Of a stretch of DNA of 26,078 nt, positions 15,653 through 23,046 are shown one piece after another. The notes under the pieces were generated by a model. It had not been told where the DNA came from and did not search any database. It saw nothing but the letters and a program-made list of their open reading frames with translations. Numbering within the stretch: the stretch's first letter is position 1; each line of letters starts with the position of its first letter. Source of the DNA: Geobacter sp. (GTDB lineage: Bacteria > Desulfobacterota > Desulfuromonadia > Geobacterales > Geobacteraceae); NCBI GenBank assembly GCA_003490025.1, contig DNJC01000086.1, forward strand, positions 1-26,078, in the 5' to 3' direction. A program made the position numbers and the translations under genes.

Positions 15653-16360
15653 ATGTACGCACTGTCGGAAAAGGGTGAACGGATACGCGCCATGTTCGGG
15701 AGCATCGCCCCGCGTTACGACCTGTTGAACAGGCTCCTCTCGCTGGGTATCGACCGCCGCTGGCGCCGCTTTGCCGTCGGCAAGATCGGCCTTAGCGGCC
15801 CCGGGCGCGTTCTGGACGTGGCTACCGGTACCGGCGACGTGGCCCTCGAGATAGCTGCACAGACCCCCGCCTCGGTGAGTATCGTCGGCATCGACTTCAC
15901 GCCCGAGATGATCGAGCTTGGCCAGGTCAAGGTGAAGGAGTCGCGTCATTGCGACCGCATCACGCTGCAGGTCGCTCCGTGCGAGGAGATTCCCTACGAC
16001 GACGGCAGCTTCGACGCCGCCACCATCTCTTTCGGCATCAGGAACGTCGTGGACCGCGTCAAGGGGCTCTCCGAGATGCACCGCGTGCTTTCCAACGGAG
16101 GAAAGATCGTCATCCTGGAGTTTTCCACCCCCACCATGCCGGTCTTCAAAGACCTGTACCACTTGTATTTCCTGAAGGTGCTCCCGAAGATAGGCGGCGC
16201 GTTCTCCAGGTTCAGCGCCTACCAGTACCTGCCGGATTCCGTGCTGGAGTTCCCGCCGCGTGAGGAATTCAAGGCGATGATGACAGGGGTGGGGTTCAAG
16301 GACGTGCGGCACTTCGACCTGACCGGCGGCATAGCGACGGTCTACGTCGGAACTAAGTAG
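15653..16360 (+). CDS. ubiE: Demethylmenaquinone methyltransferase UbiE/MenG
   Basis: 235 aa, usual length. This SAM-dependent C-methyltransferase makes the last step of menaquinone (or a step of ubiquinone) synthesis. The N-terminal signature APRYDLLNRLLSLGIDRRW (about 19-37), SAM motif I LDVATGTGD (54-62) and the acidic/aromatic post-motif SFGIRNVVD (about 124-132) all fit UbiE. AGGTAGG lies 5 bases before the ATG. In a menaquinone-using organism the product is menaquinone, so 'menG' would be the more exact name. With ubiB in the same window, quinone genes appear at two loci about 12 kb apart. A hexamer array begins 3 bases after the stop. Confidence 0.93.
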   Translation: MYALSEKGERIRAMFGSIAPRYDLLNRLLSLGIDRRWRRFAVGKIGLSGPGRVLDVATGTGDVALEIAAQTPASVSIVGIDFTPEMIELGQVKVKESRHCDRITLQVAPCEEIPYDDGSFDAATISFGIRNVVDRVKGLSEMHRVLSNGGKIVILEFSTPTMPVFKDLYHLYFLKVLPKIGGAFSRFSAYQYLPDSVLEFPPREEFKAMMTGVGFKDVRHFDLTGGIATVYVGTK

Positions 16361-16362
16361 CA

Positions 16363-16448
16363 GATAAAGATAAAGATAAAGATGAAGATGAAGATTAAGG
16401 CTAAGGCTAGATGCAGGTTCTTCCTCAATCTTAATCTTAATCTTTGTC
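16363..16448. repeat. Two facing GRTNNA-type hexamer arrays between ubiE and the methyltransferase gene
   Basis: On the plus strand 16363-16410 holds eight in-register units: GATAAA three times, GATGAA twice, GATTAA, GGCTAA and GGCTAG. On the minus strand 16448-16425 holds four: GACAAA, GATTAA, GATTAA and GATTGA. Each array follows the stop of its own gene in that gene's sense direction. The two halves could pair as an imperfect A/U-rich hairpin of about 85 bases. No classical terminator is present in this convergent spacer, so the arrays may mark or form the transcript ends. Confidence 0.8.
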
Positions 16449-16454
16449 TGGGTT

Positions 16455-17024
16455 TTACTGTTTCTGAAACATCACCCGCGCCACCGGGGTCTCCTGGGTG
16501 GTATCTTCCTCGAGAAGCAGTATCTTTCCTTCCCCTCCCCCGAACAGCCGCTCCAACTCTCCCGGTTGCAACAGATAATCCTTCCGGTGCTCCCCATGCA
16601 GTCCCGGTGCGTCGAGTATCGTCTCCATCACCACCACCCCGCCGGGAGCCAGCGACTCGACAATCCAGGGGATGAGCGGCCTCAGAAGGAAGTTGAAGTT
16701 GAGGATCAGGTCGAAGAGCCCCTCAGGTCGCCACGTCTCCAGGTCCGCGTGGACGAATTCCACCGACACCCCGAGTTCCGCCGCGCGCTTCTCCCCCCTT
16801 TTTAGTCCCCGCTCCGCGATGTCCACCGCCGTCACCTGATAGCCGTTCTGCGCCAGATAAAGGGCGTTTCTCCCTTCGCCGCAGGCAAGGTCCAGCGCCC
16901 GCCTCCCCACGACCAGGGACGAGACCCTTTCCATGCTCTGCGCCAGGAATTTGGATGGGCCCAGAGAAAAGAAATACTCGTCGGCGGCGTAGCGTTCGTT
17001 CCACTTGATGCGGTCAGCTTCCAT
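16455..17024 (-). CDS. Small class I SAM-dependent methyltransferase (TehB-like)
   Basis: 189 aa Rossmann-fold methyltransferase. SAM motif I is LDLACGEGRN (44-53), the acidic end of strand 2 is VTAVDIAE (about 64-71), and the post-I HADLETW (about 95-101) and motif III SLAPGGVVVMET follow. The opening KWNERYAADEYFFSLGP is typical of the TehB/thiopurine-like group. GGAGGA lies 5 bases before the ATG. The substrate cannot be read from the sequence; metalloid or thiol detoxification has been shown for some relatives. It is convergent with ubiE and divergent from the 87-aa orphan. Confidence 0.85.
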   Translation of the reverse strand: MEADRIKWNERYAADEYFFSLGPSKFLAQSMERVSSLVVGRRALDLACGEGRNALYLAQNGYQVTAVDIAERGLKRGEKRAAELGVSVEFVHADLETWRPEGLFDLILNFNFLLRPLIPWIVESLAPGGVVVMETILDAPGLHGEHRKDYLLQPGELERLFGGGEGKILLLEEDTTQETPVARVMFQKQ

Positions 17025-17180
17025 CGTTTCCTCCCACCAGCGGCATCGATAACGTTAGTACCAGCGCCTCAAATTTGTCATTAATCCGCCAAAAGTCAAG
17101 AAGCTTCGAGCCTCCCGTGCCAGTTGCGACATATTCTGTCACCATCCTGTGTTCTCATAATAAAAAACAGGGGGTGCACC

Positions 17181-17444
17181 ATGATCTACCTTACCAACGA
17201 CGCACTGGACCAGGCTGTGTATTTCGAAATCAGGGGAAAAGAGGCTTTCAGGAGGGGGAACGTGCTGGACCAGGTGTACTACGGGCTCCTCGGCAACGGC
17301 GTGCACGAGGTGGACGTCACGCTGAAAAAAAGGCGAGGGAGCGTGGAAGTCGCCTTCGGCAGGAGCGAACTCTTCAGCTTCGTCGAGGAGGATGCGCTGC
17401 GCCGGATGCTGGGTCAGATGGTCCGGGAGAAGACGGTGCATTAG
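17181..17444 (+). CDS. Hypothetical 87-aa protein
   Basis: An ORF of 87 aa with AGGGGGTG just before the ATG; the reading frame extends further upstream but without a ribosome site. It has no signal peptide or membrane segment. Predicted short helices occur at the N-terminus (about 6-30) and C-terminus (about 65-84), around two beta strands (about 40-63: EVDVTLKKR, SVEVAFG). It is not recognised. It stands between a divergent methyltransferase and a promoter for the fadL-type gene, and probably forms its own short unit. Base composition resembles its neighbours, which supports a real gene. Confidence 0.7.
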   Translation: MIYLTNDALDQAVYFEIRGKEAFRRGNVLDQVYYGLLGNGVHEVDVTLKKRRGSVEVAFGRSELFSFVEEDALRRMLGQMVREKTVH

Positions 17445-17445
17445 C

Positions 17446-17474
17446 TTGACTTCGTCACCAAGGGGCAGTAACAT
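17446..17474 (+). promoter_or_regulatory. Sigma-70 promoter of the FadL-type porin gene
   Basis: TTGACT (17446-17451), 17 bases, TAACAT (17469-17474), followed by an A/T-rich stretch. It starts right after the orphan stop codon and implies a leader of about 155 bases before the porin gene, in which nothing else was recognised. Confidence 0.45.
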
Positions 17475-17638
17475 TAGCAAATATTAATTATTGTCCGCCC
17501 TTCGGCTTCCACATGCTTGTTTGCCTCCGGCAGACCTCGCTACGCGTCGGGCGCAAGTGGGCCTGTTCGCAGCAGATTACGCAGCACCATGCTGCGCATC
17601 CGGACCGGGTCCACCACATTCTCGCACAGGAGAATCAC

Positions 17639-19000
17639 ATGAGAAAGTGGCTGCGGTGGGCCGGCGTCGTCTGCGCCATATGGGGGTCGAGCGGCGTCTG
17701 TCACGCGGCTGGCTTCAGGGTCAGCGAGCAGGGAGCGAAGGCAATGGCCATGGGGAACGCCTTCGCCGCTCAGGCCGACGACCCGAGTGCGCTGTACTTC
17801 AACCCCGCCGGCATCTCGTTTCTGCCGGGAGCCCAGGTGAACCTCGGTGCGCTGACCATACTGGTCCCGCAGACGGAATTCCACGGGACCACCCCTCTCA
17901 GCGGCACGCCCCCCCTCGACACGGGGGGCTCAGTCGTGACGGAAAAATCCAAACGAGACATGATAATCACCCCCACCCTATACGCCACCTACAGCCTGGA
18001 GGCGACCCCCCTTTCCTTCGGCCTGGGGATGAACGCGATCTACCCGCTCTCCAAGAGTTGGGACGACTCCAGCGTGTTCCGCAACCAGGTCCAGACGGCG
18101 TCCATCAAGCCGATCAACTTCCAGCCCACGGTGGCGTACCGTTTCGACGACCTGAACCTCGCGCTCGCCGGCGGTTTCGACGTCACCTATGCGCAGGTTT
18201 CCCTGCAGAAATCCGCCTACAGCCCGGCCATCGACCCGAGCGCGCCGGCTCCGCCTTTCGGGGCCTACGAGGTCGGCTCGCTCGGCCTGGACGGCACCGC
18301 CACCGGTTACGGCTACAACCTCGGCCTGCTCTGGAAACCGCGCCAGGAGCTGGCCTTCGGCGTGGCCTACAGAAGCAAGATCACCCTCGACATCGACGGG
18401 GACGCCAACTTCCTCGCCACCACCCCCACCGGCATGGGGGCCATAGGGCTCTCCGAGACCTCGGTTTCCCCCTATACCAGGGCCAGGGCGACCAGCGCGG
18501 CGTCCACCAGGATCACCCTCCCGGACACGCTCGATCTCGCCGTAGCCTGGCATCCCACACCGAAGACCACCCTGGAATTCGACGCCACGCGAACCGGTTG
18601 GAGCAGCTTCCAGCAACTGCTGATCAACTTCGACTCGCCGCAGTTCGCCGCCTTCAACAACCAGCCGGACCCTCGCAACTGGCGCGACGTCTGGGGGTAC
18701 AAGTTCGGGGGGGAGTACGCCCTCACCCCGATGCTGGACCTGCGCGCCGGCTACTTCTTCGACCAGACTCCCGTCCCCGACGAGACAGTCGACCCCCTGC
18801 TCCCCGACGCCGACCGTCACAGCTTTTCTTTCGGGGCCGGCCTCCACAACGCCTTCTGCACCCTCGACCTCGCCTACATGTGGGTGCATTTCGTCGACCG
18901 CGACGTGCACAACCAGGACATGGCGACGCTGCGCGGGGAGAACGGCACCTTCAAAAGCGACGTGTACCTGCTCGCTGCAAACCTGAACCTGAAATTCTGA
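17639..19000 (+). CDS. FadL/OmpP1/TodX-family outer membrane transporter
   Basis: 453 aa from an ATG with CAGGAG 5 bases upstream. A Sec signal peptide (about 1-23, ending CHAA) is followed by the family hallmark mature start GFRVSEQGAKAMAMGNAF, then DDPSALYFNPAG. The remainder alternates polar/aromatic beta strands of a 14-strand barrel and ends in a C-terminal Phe (NLNLKF), as outer membrane proteins do. The family imports long-chain fatty acids or aromatic hydrocarbons through the barrel and a plug formed by the N-terminus. The substrate here is unknown; no hydrocarbon genes are adjacent. Length and motifs are normal. Confidence 0.92.
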   Translation: MRKWLRWAGVVCAIWGSSGVCHAAGFRVSEQGAKAMAMGNAFAAQADDPSALYFNPAGISFLPGAQVNLGALTILVPQTEFHGTTPLSGTPPLDTGGSVVTEKSKRDMIITPTLYATYSLEATPLSFGLGMNAIYPLSKSWDDSSVFRNQVQTASIKPINFQPTVAYRFDDLNLALAGGFDVTYAQVSLQKSAYSPAIDPSAPAPPFGAYEVGSLGLDGTATGYGYNLGLLWKPRQELAFGVAYRSKITLDIDGDANFLATTPTGMGAIGLSETSVSPYTRARATSAASTRITLPDTLDLAVAWHPTPKTTLEFDATRTGWSSFQQLLINFDSPQFAAFNNQPDPRNWRDVWGYKFGGEYALTPMLDLRAGYFFDQTPVPDETVDPLLPDADRHSFSFGAGLHNAFCTLDLAYMWVHFVDRDVHNQDMATLRGENGTFKSDVYLLAANLNLKF

Positions 19001-19062
19001 CCTGGCTAGCGACGATTTTCCGCGTCAGAATTTCCCCCTTCCCTTCAAGGGGAGGGACGTCG

Positions 19063-19081
19063 CTCTGCCACAGCGGCAGAG
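19063..19081 (+). terminator. Possible terminator after the FadL-type gene
   Basis: CTCTGCC/GGCAGAG is a perfect 7-bp stem with a 5-base loop, followed by a broken T-rich run (CTCTTTCTTT). A weaker C/T-rich hairpin (CCCCTT/AAGGGG) lies at 19035-19052. The rest of the 306-base spacer up to the fumarase gene holds no ORF that could be supported. Confidence 0.45.
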
Positions 19082-19200
19082 GGCTCTTTCTTTCCTGATT
19101 CATCATGATCTAATCACGTTTTCTTTTCCCGCGCAGCTTCAATCTCCCGCTGTTTAAATCTCCTTCCCTCTATCAATTCCCTCTCGACAAAGTGAGTCTT

Positions 19201-19231
19201 TTGCAATATATTCCGGGATACTGTATACAAT
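19201..19231 (+). promoter_or_regulatory. Candidate sigma-70 promoter of the fumarase gene
   Basis: TTGCAA (19201-19206) is followed after 17 bases by TATACA, or after 19 bases by the better hexamer TACAAT (19226-19231). It lies about 80 bases before the start codon, in a locally A/T-rich stretch. Confidence 0.4.
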
Positions 19232-19235
19232 TTTC

Positions 19236-19257
19236 CCCTGCCCCTTCCCGGGCAGGG
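19236..19257 (+). other. Leader hairpin of the fumarase mRNA
   Basis: CCCTGCCC and GGGCAGGG form a perfect 8-bp stem with a 6-base loop at the predicted 5' end of the fumarase transcript. There is no T-run, so it is not a terminator; an mRNA-stabilising stem or a scattered intergenic repeat is possible. Confidence 0.4.
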
Positions 19258-19306
19258 CCAGTGATACGATTGTCACCATCATCCCACCAAAAGGAGAAGA
19301 GAATCG

Positions 19307-20932
19307 ATGGCAACCCCAGATTTCAAGTACCAGGAAGCCTTCCCGCTCGGGCCTGACAGCACCAAGTACCGCCTCATCCCGAATTCGCAGCAGTACGTGT
19401 CCGTGGCCAATTTCGAAGGGCAGGAAATCCTCAAGGTAGCCCCCGAGGCCCTCGCCGTCACGGCCAACGCGGCGATGAAGGATCTCTCCTTCAAGCTCCG
19501 CCCGGAGCACAACGAGCAGGTCGCGAAGATCCTCACCGACCCGGAGGCCTCCCAGAACGACAAGGGGGTGGCACTCGCCTTCCTGAGAAACGCGGAAGTC
19601 GCGGCCCAGTTGGAGCTCCCCGTCTGCCAGGACACCGGCACAGCCATCGTCATGGGTAAGAAAGGTCAGCAGGTCTGGACCGGCGCCAACGACGAGGAGT
19701 ACCTCTCCAAGGGTGTCTACAAGACCTACACGGAGGAGAACCTCCGCTACTCGCAGACGGTCGCGCTCGACATGTACAAGGAGATCAACACCGGGACCAA
19801 CCTCCCGGCGCAGATCGACCTCTACGCGACCAAGGGGATGGAGTACAAGTTCCTGTTCATGGCCAAAGGTGGCGGTTCGGCCAACAAGACCTACCTCTAC
19901 CAGGAGACCAAGGCGCTCCTCAACCCGGACAGCCTGATCAAGTTCCTGGTGGCCAAGATGAAGACCCTGGGGACCGCGGCCTGCCCGCCGTACCACCTCG
20001 CCTTCGCCATCGGCGGCACCTCCGCAGAGGCATGCCTGAAGACCGTGAAGCTCGCCAGCGCCAAGTACCTCGACGCGCTTCCTACCTCCGGCAACGACGG
20101 TGGGCAGGCGTTCCGCGACGTCGAGCTCGAAGAAAAGCTCCTCAAGGCGGCGCAGGAAAGCGGCATCGGCGCACAGTTCGGCGGCAAGTACTTCGCCCAC
20201 GACGTCCGCATCGTCCGCCTGCCGCGCCACGGCGCATCCTGCCCGGTCGGCATGGGGGTCTCCTGCTCCGCGGACCGCAACATCAAGGCGAAGATCAACA
20301 AGGAAGGGATCTGGGTCGAGCAGATGGACGAGAATCCGGGGCGCCTGATCCCCGAGCAGTTCCGCGGCAAGCACGAGCACGGCGTCAAGCTCGACCTGAA
20401 CAGGCCGATCAAGGAAGTGCTCGCCGAACTCGGCAAGCACCCGGTCTCCACCCCGCTCCTTCTGACCGGCACCATCGTGGTCGGTCGCGACATCGCCCAC
20501 GCGAAGTTCAAGGAGATCCTCGATTCCGGCAAGCCGCTCCCCGAGTACCTGAAGAACCACCCGATCTACTACGCGGGCCCCGCGAAGACCCCGAAAGGGA
20601 AGCCTTCCGGCTCCTTCGGCCCCACCACCGCCGGCCGCATGGACTCCTACGTCGACCTGCTCCAGGAAAACGGCGGCTCCCTGATCATGATCGCCAAGGG
20701 GAACCGCTCGCAGCAGGTCACCGACGCCTGCAAGAAGCACGGCGGGTTCTACCTCGGCTCCATCGGCGGCCCGGCAGCTCTCCTCGCCGAGGAGAACATC
20801 AAGAAGGTCGAGTGCATCGACTTCCCGGAACTCGGCATGGAGGCGGTCTGGAAGATCGAGGTCGTGGACTTCCCGGCGTTCATCCTGGTCGACGACAAGG
20901 GGAACGACTTCTTCAAGCAGCTCGGGATATAA
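19307..20932 (+). CDS. Class I [4Fe-4S] fumarate hydratase, single chain
   Basis: 541 aa, with the alpha and beta parts fused as in E. coli FumA/FumB and Leishmania-type enzymes. It interconverts fumarate and malate in the citric acid cycle. The three cluster ligands are Cys107 (PVCQDTG), Cys226 (TAACPPYH) and Cys320 (GVSC); their 119- and 94-residue spacings match the characterised class I enzyme by my memory of its ligand positions. The C-terminal beta domain carries KGNRSQQV and GSIGGPAALLA (about 465-495). An AGGAG site precedes the ATG. The cluster is oxygen-sensitive, which fits an anaerobe. It is a one-gene unit ending in a very strong terminator. Class I proteins also include tartrate dehydratases, but full length favours fumarase. 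Confidence 0.95.
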   Translation: MATPDFKYQEAFPLGPDSTKYRLIPNSQQYVSVANFEGQEILKVAPEALAVTANAAMKDLSFKLRPEHNEQVAKILTDPEASQNDKGVALAFLRNAEVAAQLELPVCQDTGTAIVMGKKGQQVWTGANDEEYLSKGVYKTYTEENLRYSQTVALDMYKEINTGTNLPAQIDLYATKGMEYKFLFMAKGGGSANKTYLYQETKALLNPDSLIKFLVAKMKTLGTAACPPYHLAFAIGGTSAEACLKTVKLASAKYLDALPTSGNDGGQAFRDVELEEKLLKAAQESGIGAQFGGKYFAHDVRIVRLPRHGASCPVGMGVSCSADRNIKAKINKEGIWVEQMDENPGRLIPEQFRGKHEHGVKLDLNRPIKEVLAELGKHPVSTPLLLTGTIVVGRDIAHAKFKEILDSGKPLPEYLKNHPIYYAGPAKTPKGKPSGSFGPTTAGRMDSYVDLLQENGGSLIMIAKGNRSQQVTDACKKHGGFYLGSIGGPAALLAEENIKKVECIDFPELGMEAVWKIEVVDFPAFILVDDKGNDFFKQLGI

Positions 20933-20947
20933 CAGCGGAAAGGTGAG

Positions 20948-20969
20948 GGGGCGAATGATTATTCGCCCC
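20948..20969. repeat. REP-like palindromic hairpin after the fumarase gene
   Basis: GGGGCGAAT, loop GATT, ATTCGCCCC: a perfect 9-bp stem 15 bases after the stop and before the real terminator. It lacks a T-run. The shape resembles dispersed intergenic palindromes of bacteria; whether it is repeated elsewhere in the genome cannot be seen here. Confidence 0.5.
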
Positions 20970-20990
20970 TACCGACAACCGATGAACAAG

Positions 20991-21025
20991 AAAGCCCCCG
21001 TTGCCGTTATGGCAGCGGGGGCTTT
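20991..21025. terminator. Strong bidirectional terminator between fumarase and CheX genes
   Basis: A 15-bp stem (AAAGCCCCCGTTGCC with GGCAGCGGGGGCTTT, one G-T wobble) with a 5-base loop. A/T runs at both bases of the stem make it usable on both strands, as suits two convergent genes. Confidence 0.85.
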
Positions 21026-21054
21026 GTTAATAGGGTTGGAAACCGGGGAGGAGC

Positions 21055-21089
21055 CTTTCCCTAGCTCCCAGCCCCCAGTCCCTAGCCCC
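21055..21089 (-). repeat. Degenerate 7-bp tandem array after the CheX gene
   Basis: On the minus strand, five bases after the cheX stop, units read GGGGCTA, GGGACTG, GGGGCTG, GGAGCTA and a decayed GGGAAAG. The consensus is GGGRCTR. Like the 6-mer and 9-mer arrays in this window it is non-coding and begins at a gene 3' end. Confidence 0.65.
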
Positions 21090-21094
21090 TGTTT

Positions 21095-21595
21095 TTACAT
21101 GTAAACCATGACCCGGAAGTTGAGCCTGCCGTCCATGGTGGTGAAGGGGATGGTGACCCCCTTGCACTGGACCATCATGCTCCCGTCCGCGGTCGACTGC
21201 TCGGGCGGGTCCGTCATCGGCCGCAGGCGCCCGGAGAGCACCAGCGGCAGCCCCAAGGCGACGCTGCCGTACTGCTCGTGGTACTTGGTCTTGAAGACGC
21301 CGGCGATGTTGTTCACCACCTCGCCGACGGCGTCGTTGATCGACTCGTCATCCGCCTCATCCAGCATCAGGAGTTCCTTCGCTATCTGCTCGGCCGGCCC
21401 CTTCTCGGTTGCGAACAGGATGTAGCCGACCCGGTCTCCGGCGACCCCGACGATACCGACCACGTCACTTTTCATCGGGTTGATCTTCTTCTCCACCTTG
21501 CCGGCGTAGATGTCGGTGTTCATGTAGCTCTTGAAGGTGTCCTGGGTGGCGGACATGATGGTGAACATGACCTCTTCGAAAGTTATGCTGCTCAA
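21095..21595 (-). CDS. cheX: CheX-type chemotaxis phosphatase
   Basis: 166 aa starting at TTG, with AAGGGGG 5 bases upstream. The alpha/beta CheX fold is suggested by VVGIVGVAGDRVGYILFA (about 45-62) and the catalytic helix DAVGEVVNNIAG. In that helix Glu92 and Asn95 form the ExxN motif that CheX/CheC phosphatases use to dephosphorylate CheY-P or related receivers. It would therefore shorten a receiver signal in the cytoplasm. It is 25 bases downstream of the HD-GYP gene in the same direction, so the two are likely co-transcribed from the sigma-28-like promoter. A candidate partner is the receiver-HD-GYP protein encoded 1.5 kb away; this is inference. Confidence 0.85.
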   Translation of the reverse strand: MSSITFEEVMFTIMSATQDTFKSYMNTDIYAGKVEKKINPMKSDVVGIVGVAGDRVGYILFATEKGPAEQIAKELLMLDEADDESINDAVGEVVNNIAGVFKTKYHEQYGSVALGLPLVLSGRLRPMTDPPEQSTADGSMMVQCKGVTIPFTTMDGRLNFRVMVYM

Positions 21596-21620
21596 AACAA
21601 CCCCCTTGAATCAATTGCTG

Positions 21621-22583
21621 TTACAGAAACTGCGCCGGGTTGTCCGTGCAGACTATTCCCTCCAGCACATCCAGCAAACGGTCGTTGAACGACCCCTTCA
21701 TCTCCTGCTTCATGATGAGCAGTGCTATCGCGGAGGAGAGCGCCTTGCGGCAGGAGCGGTCTATGGTGAGGGTGCAATAGACGTCGCAGATCGCCGCCAC
21801 CTGGGCGGAGCGCGTTATCTCCGGCCCCTTGAGCCCCTGCGGATACCCGTTGCCGTTGTTGCGCTCGTGGTGGCTGCGCACGACCTCGAGCGAGATATCG
21901 GAGAGTCTGGTGTGTTTCTTCAGGTACTGGTACCCCTCTTCCGGATGCTTCCGGTACGCCTCGACCTCGGCGGCCGTCAGCTTCCCGTCCTTGCTGAGGA
22001 TCTGCGGGGGAATGAATATCTTGCCGAAATCGTGCAGCAGGGTCCCGATGCCGACGTCGAGCATCTCGTCGTGGGAAAGGAGGTACGCCTCCGAGTGCAG
22101 GAGCACCGAGAGTGCCGTGACCTGCAGGCTGTGCACGAAGGTGTAGTAGTTGTGGGTCATGACGCTTTCCAGCGAGGTGAAGGAGTCCTTGTCGCTGGCG
22201 AGGTACTGCAGCAGGTTTTGCACCATGCGCTGGCTTCGGGAGAAGTCCGACACCTTTTCCGGGTGTTCGAAGATGTCCCCCACGAAGTTGATGGAGGTCT
22301 GGTAGATGATCTTCCCTTTGGTCTTCGCCTGCAGCGTGTCGTCCTTCAGCACGCGCTCCGCGTTGTTCTCCATGTAGGAGGTGATCACCTCAAGATCGGC
22401 GGGGCTTACGAACAGGAACTCCACCTTGTTTCCCATCAGGCGCTCGGCGTCCTGGGCGGTGAAATTCCTGCCGTGGCTCTTGTAGAGAATATATTTACCG
22501 CCGCTCCTGATGTAGAGGGCGACGTCGGGAAATATATCTGCCTGGATGCTCTCGATACTGACGGGGACGTACATCTCACCCAT
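21621..22583 (-). CDS. HD-GYP domain c-di-GMP phosphodiesterase
   Basis: 320 aa. The N-terminal region (about 1-80) resembles the short beta-rich domain found ahead of some stand-alone HD-GYP proteins; the HD-GYP domain covers about 145-320. Metal and active-site motifs are HD (184-185, HDFGKIFIPP), HHE (238-240) and GYP (246-248, GNGYPQG), all intact, so hydrolysis of c-di-GMP is expected. The later conserved block reads DVYCTLTIDRSCR where the family usually has D-x-Y/C-DALT-x-x-RPYR, a mild divergence. GGAGGTGG lies 4 bases before the ATG. It is the first gene of an operon with cheX and has its own sigma-28-like promoter. Confidence 0.9.
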   Translation of the reverse strand: MGEMYVPVSIESIQADIFPDVALYIRSGGKYILYKSHGRNFTAQDAERLMGNKVEFLFVSPADLEVITSYMENNAERVLKDDTLQAKTKGKIIYQTSINFVGDIFEHPEKVSDFSRSQRMVQNLLQYLASDKDSFTSLESVMTHNYYTFVHSLQVTALSVLLHSEAYLLSHDEMLDVGIGTLLHDFGKIFIPPQILSKDGKLTAAEVEAYRKHPEEGYQYLKKHTRLSDISLEVVRSHHERNNGNGYPQGLKGPEITRSAQVAAICDVYCTLTIDRSCRKALSSAIALLIMKQEMKGSFNDRLLDVLEGIVCTDNPAQFL

Positions 22584-22640
22584 ATAACCACCTCCGCTGC
22601 GGCACGCGTGTCACGCCGGCTTTGGCGCGATACAGGTACC

Positions 22641-22667
22641 ATATCGGCAGCAGTGTTTCGACCTTGA
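22641..22667 (-). promoter_or_regulatory. Sigma-28 (FliA)-like promoter of the HD-GYP-cheX operon
   Basis: On the minus strand TCAA (22667-22664), 15 bases, GCCGATAT (22648-22641). The -10 equals the flagellar sigma consensus in one known form and differs by one base from GCCGATAA; TCAA is a known -35 variant. It gives a leader of about 50 bases. It shares an 11-base core (TGCTGCCGATA) with the region upstream of the other HD-GYP gene. Confidence 0.5.
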
Positions 22668-22696
22668 GCCTTCCGGGCGGATTTCAGATAAAAACG

Positions 22697-22876
22697 CTAT
22701 ATTCCGGTCAATTCCTCGATTTTGAGCTCCAGATCGTCGCCGTTCACCCGTGTCACCCCGCTTTCCTCCTCCGTCCTGATGACCCCCTCGTCGATCCACA
22801 CCCGAAGCCGCTCTTCTTCCACTCCGAACTTCGCGACGGCTTCCGCTACCGTGTACCAGGTTTTCGATACCAACAT
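22697..22876 (-). CDS. 59-aa MerR/excisionase-like helix-turn-helix protein
   Basis: A short gene. The ATG follows a strong GGGAGGAGAG site and the frame ends in TAG. The sequence begins MLVSKTWYTVAEAVAKFGV, followed by EEERLRVWIDEGVIRT and a C-terminal RVNGDDLELKIEEL. The order 'T-x-x-E-A-A-x-x-x-G-V ... L-R-x-W-I-x-E-G-x-I ... V-x-x-D-D-L' is the winged-helix DNA-binding module of MerR-family and excisionase-type proteins, without any effector domain. It would bind DNA, probably as a dimer. It lies 113 bases upstream of the HD-GYP-cheX operon on the same strand and is divergent from the receiver-HD-GYP gene, so it may regulate either. The target is not known. Confidence 0.75.
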   Translation of the reverse strand: MLVSKTWYTVAEAVAKFGVEEERLRVWIDEGVIRTEEESGVTRVNGDDLELKIEELTGI

Positions 22877-23046
22877 GATCTCTCCTCCCTTCCTTTGGTT
22901 GCCAGCCTCTTTGTTTTCATTACAGGTTCACCTGCATGGTACCGCTGATGCCTACCATGTCAAGGGGCGCCACGTTCGGCTGCAGGCCAAAAATATCGAC
23001 CGGTTGCGCCTTGGAAACATTTTTTTCTATTATTATCCGCAATGCT

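Noticed and set aside
16363..16448. CRISPR array or coding repeat (Asn-Leu or Asp-Lys runs)
   Set aside because: Units are six bases without spacers, and the frames through them lack ribosome sites and run into unrelated sequence; this is a non-coding tandem array.
19154..20740. 528-codon minus-strand frame opposite the fumarase gene
   Set aside because: The plus strand encodes an intact class I fumarase. The antisense product has low-complexity composition and no recognisable fold.
21094..21105. Palindrome TTTACATGTAAA at the end of the cheX gene
   Set aside because: It is made of the last codons and stop codon of cheX and has no promoter beside it; chance is the simplest explanation.
22584..22700. 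Possible c-di-GMP (GEMM) riboswitch upstream of the HD-GYP gene
   Set aside because: Fragments such as CAAAGCC occur, but the conserved helix order and the GNRA loop/receptor of the GEMM class could not be assembled on either strand.
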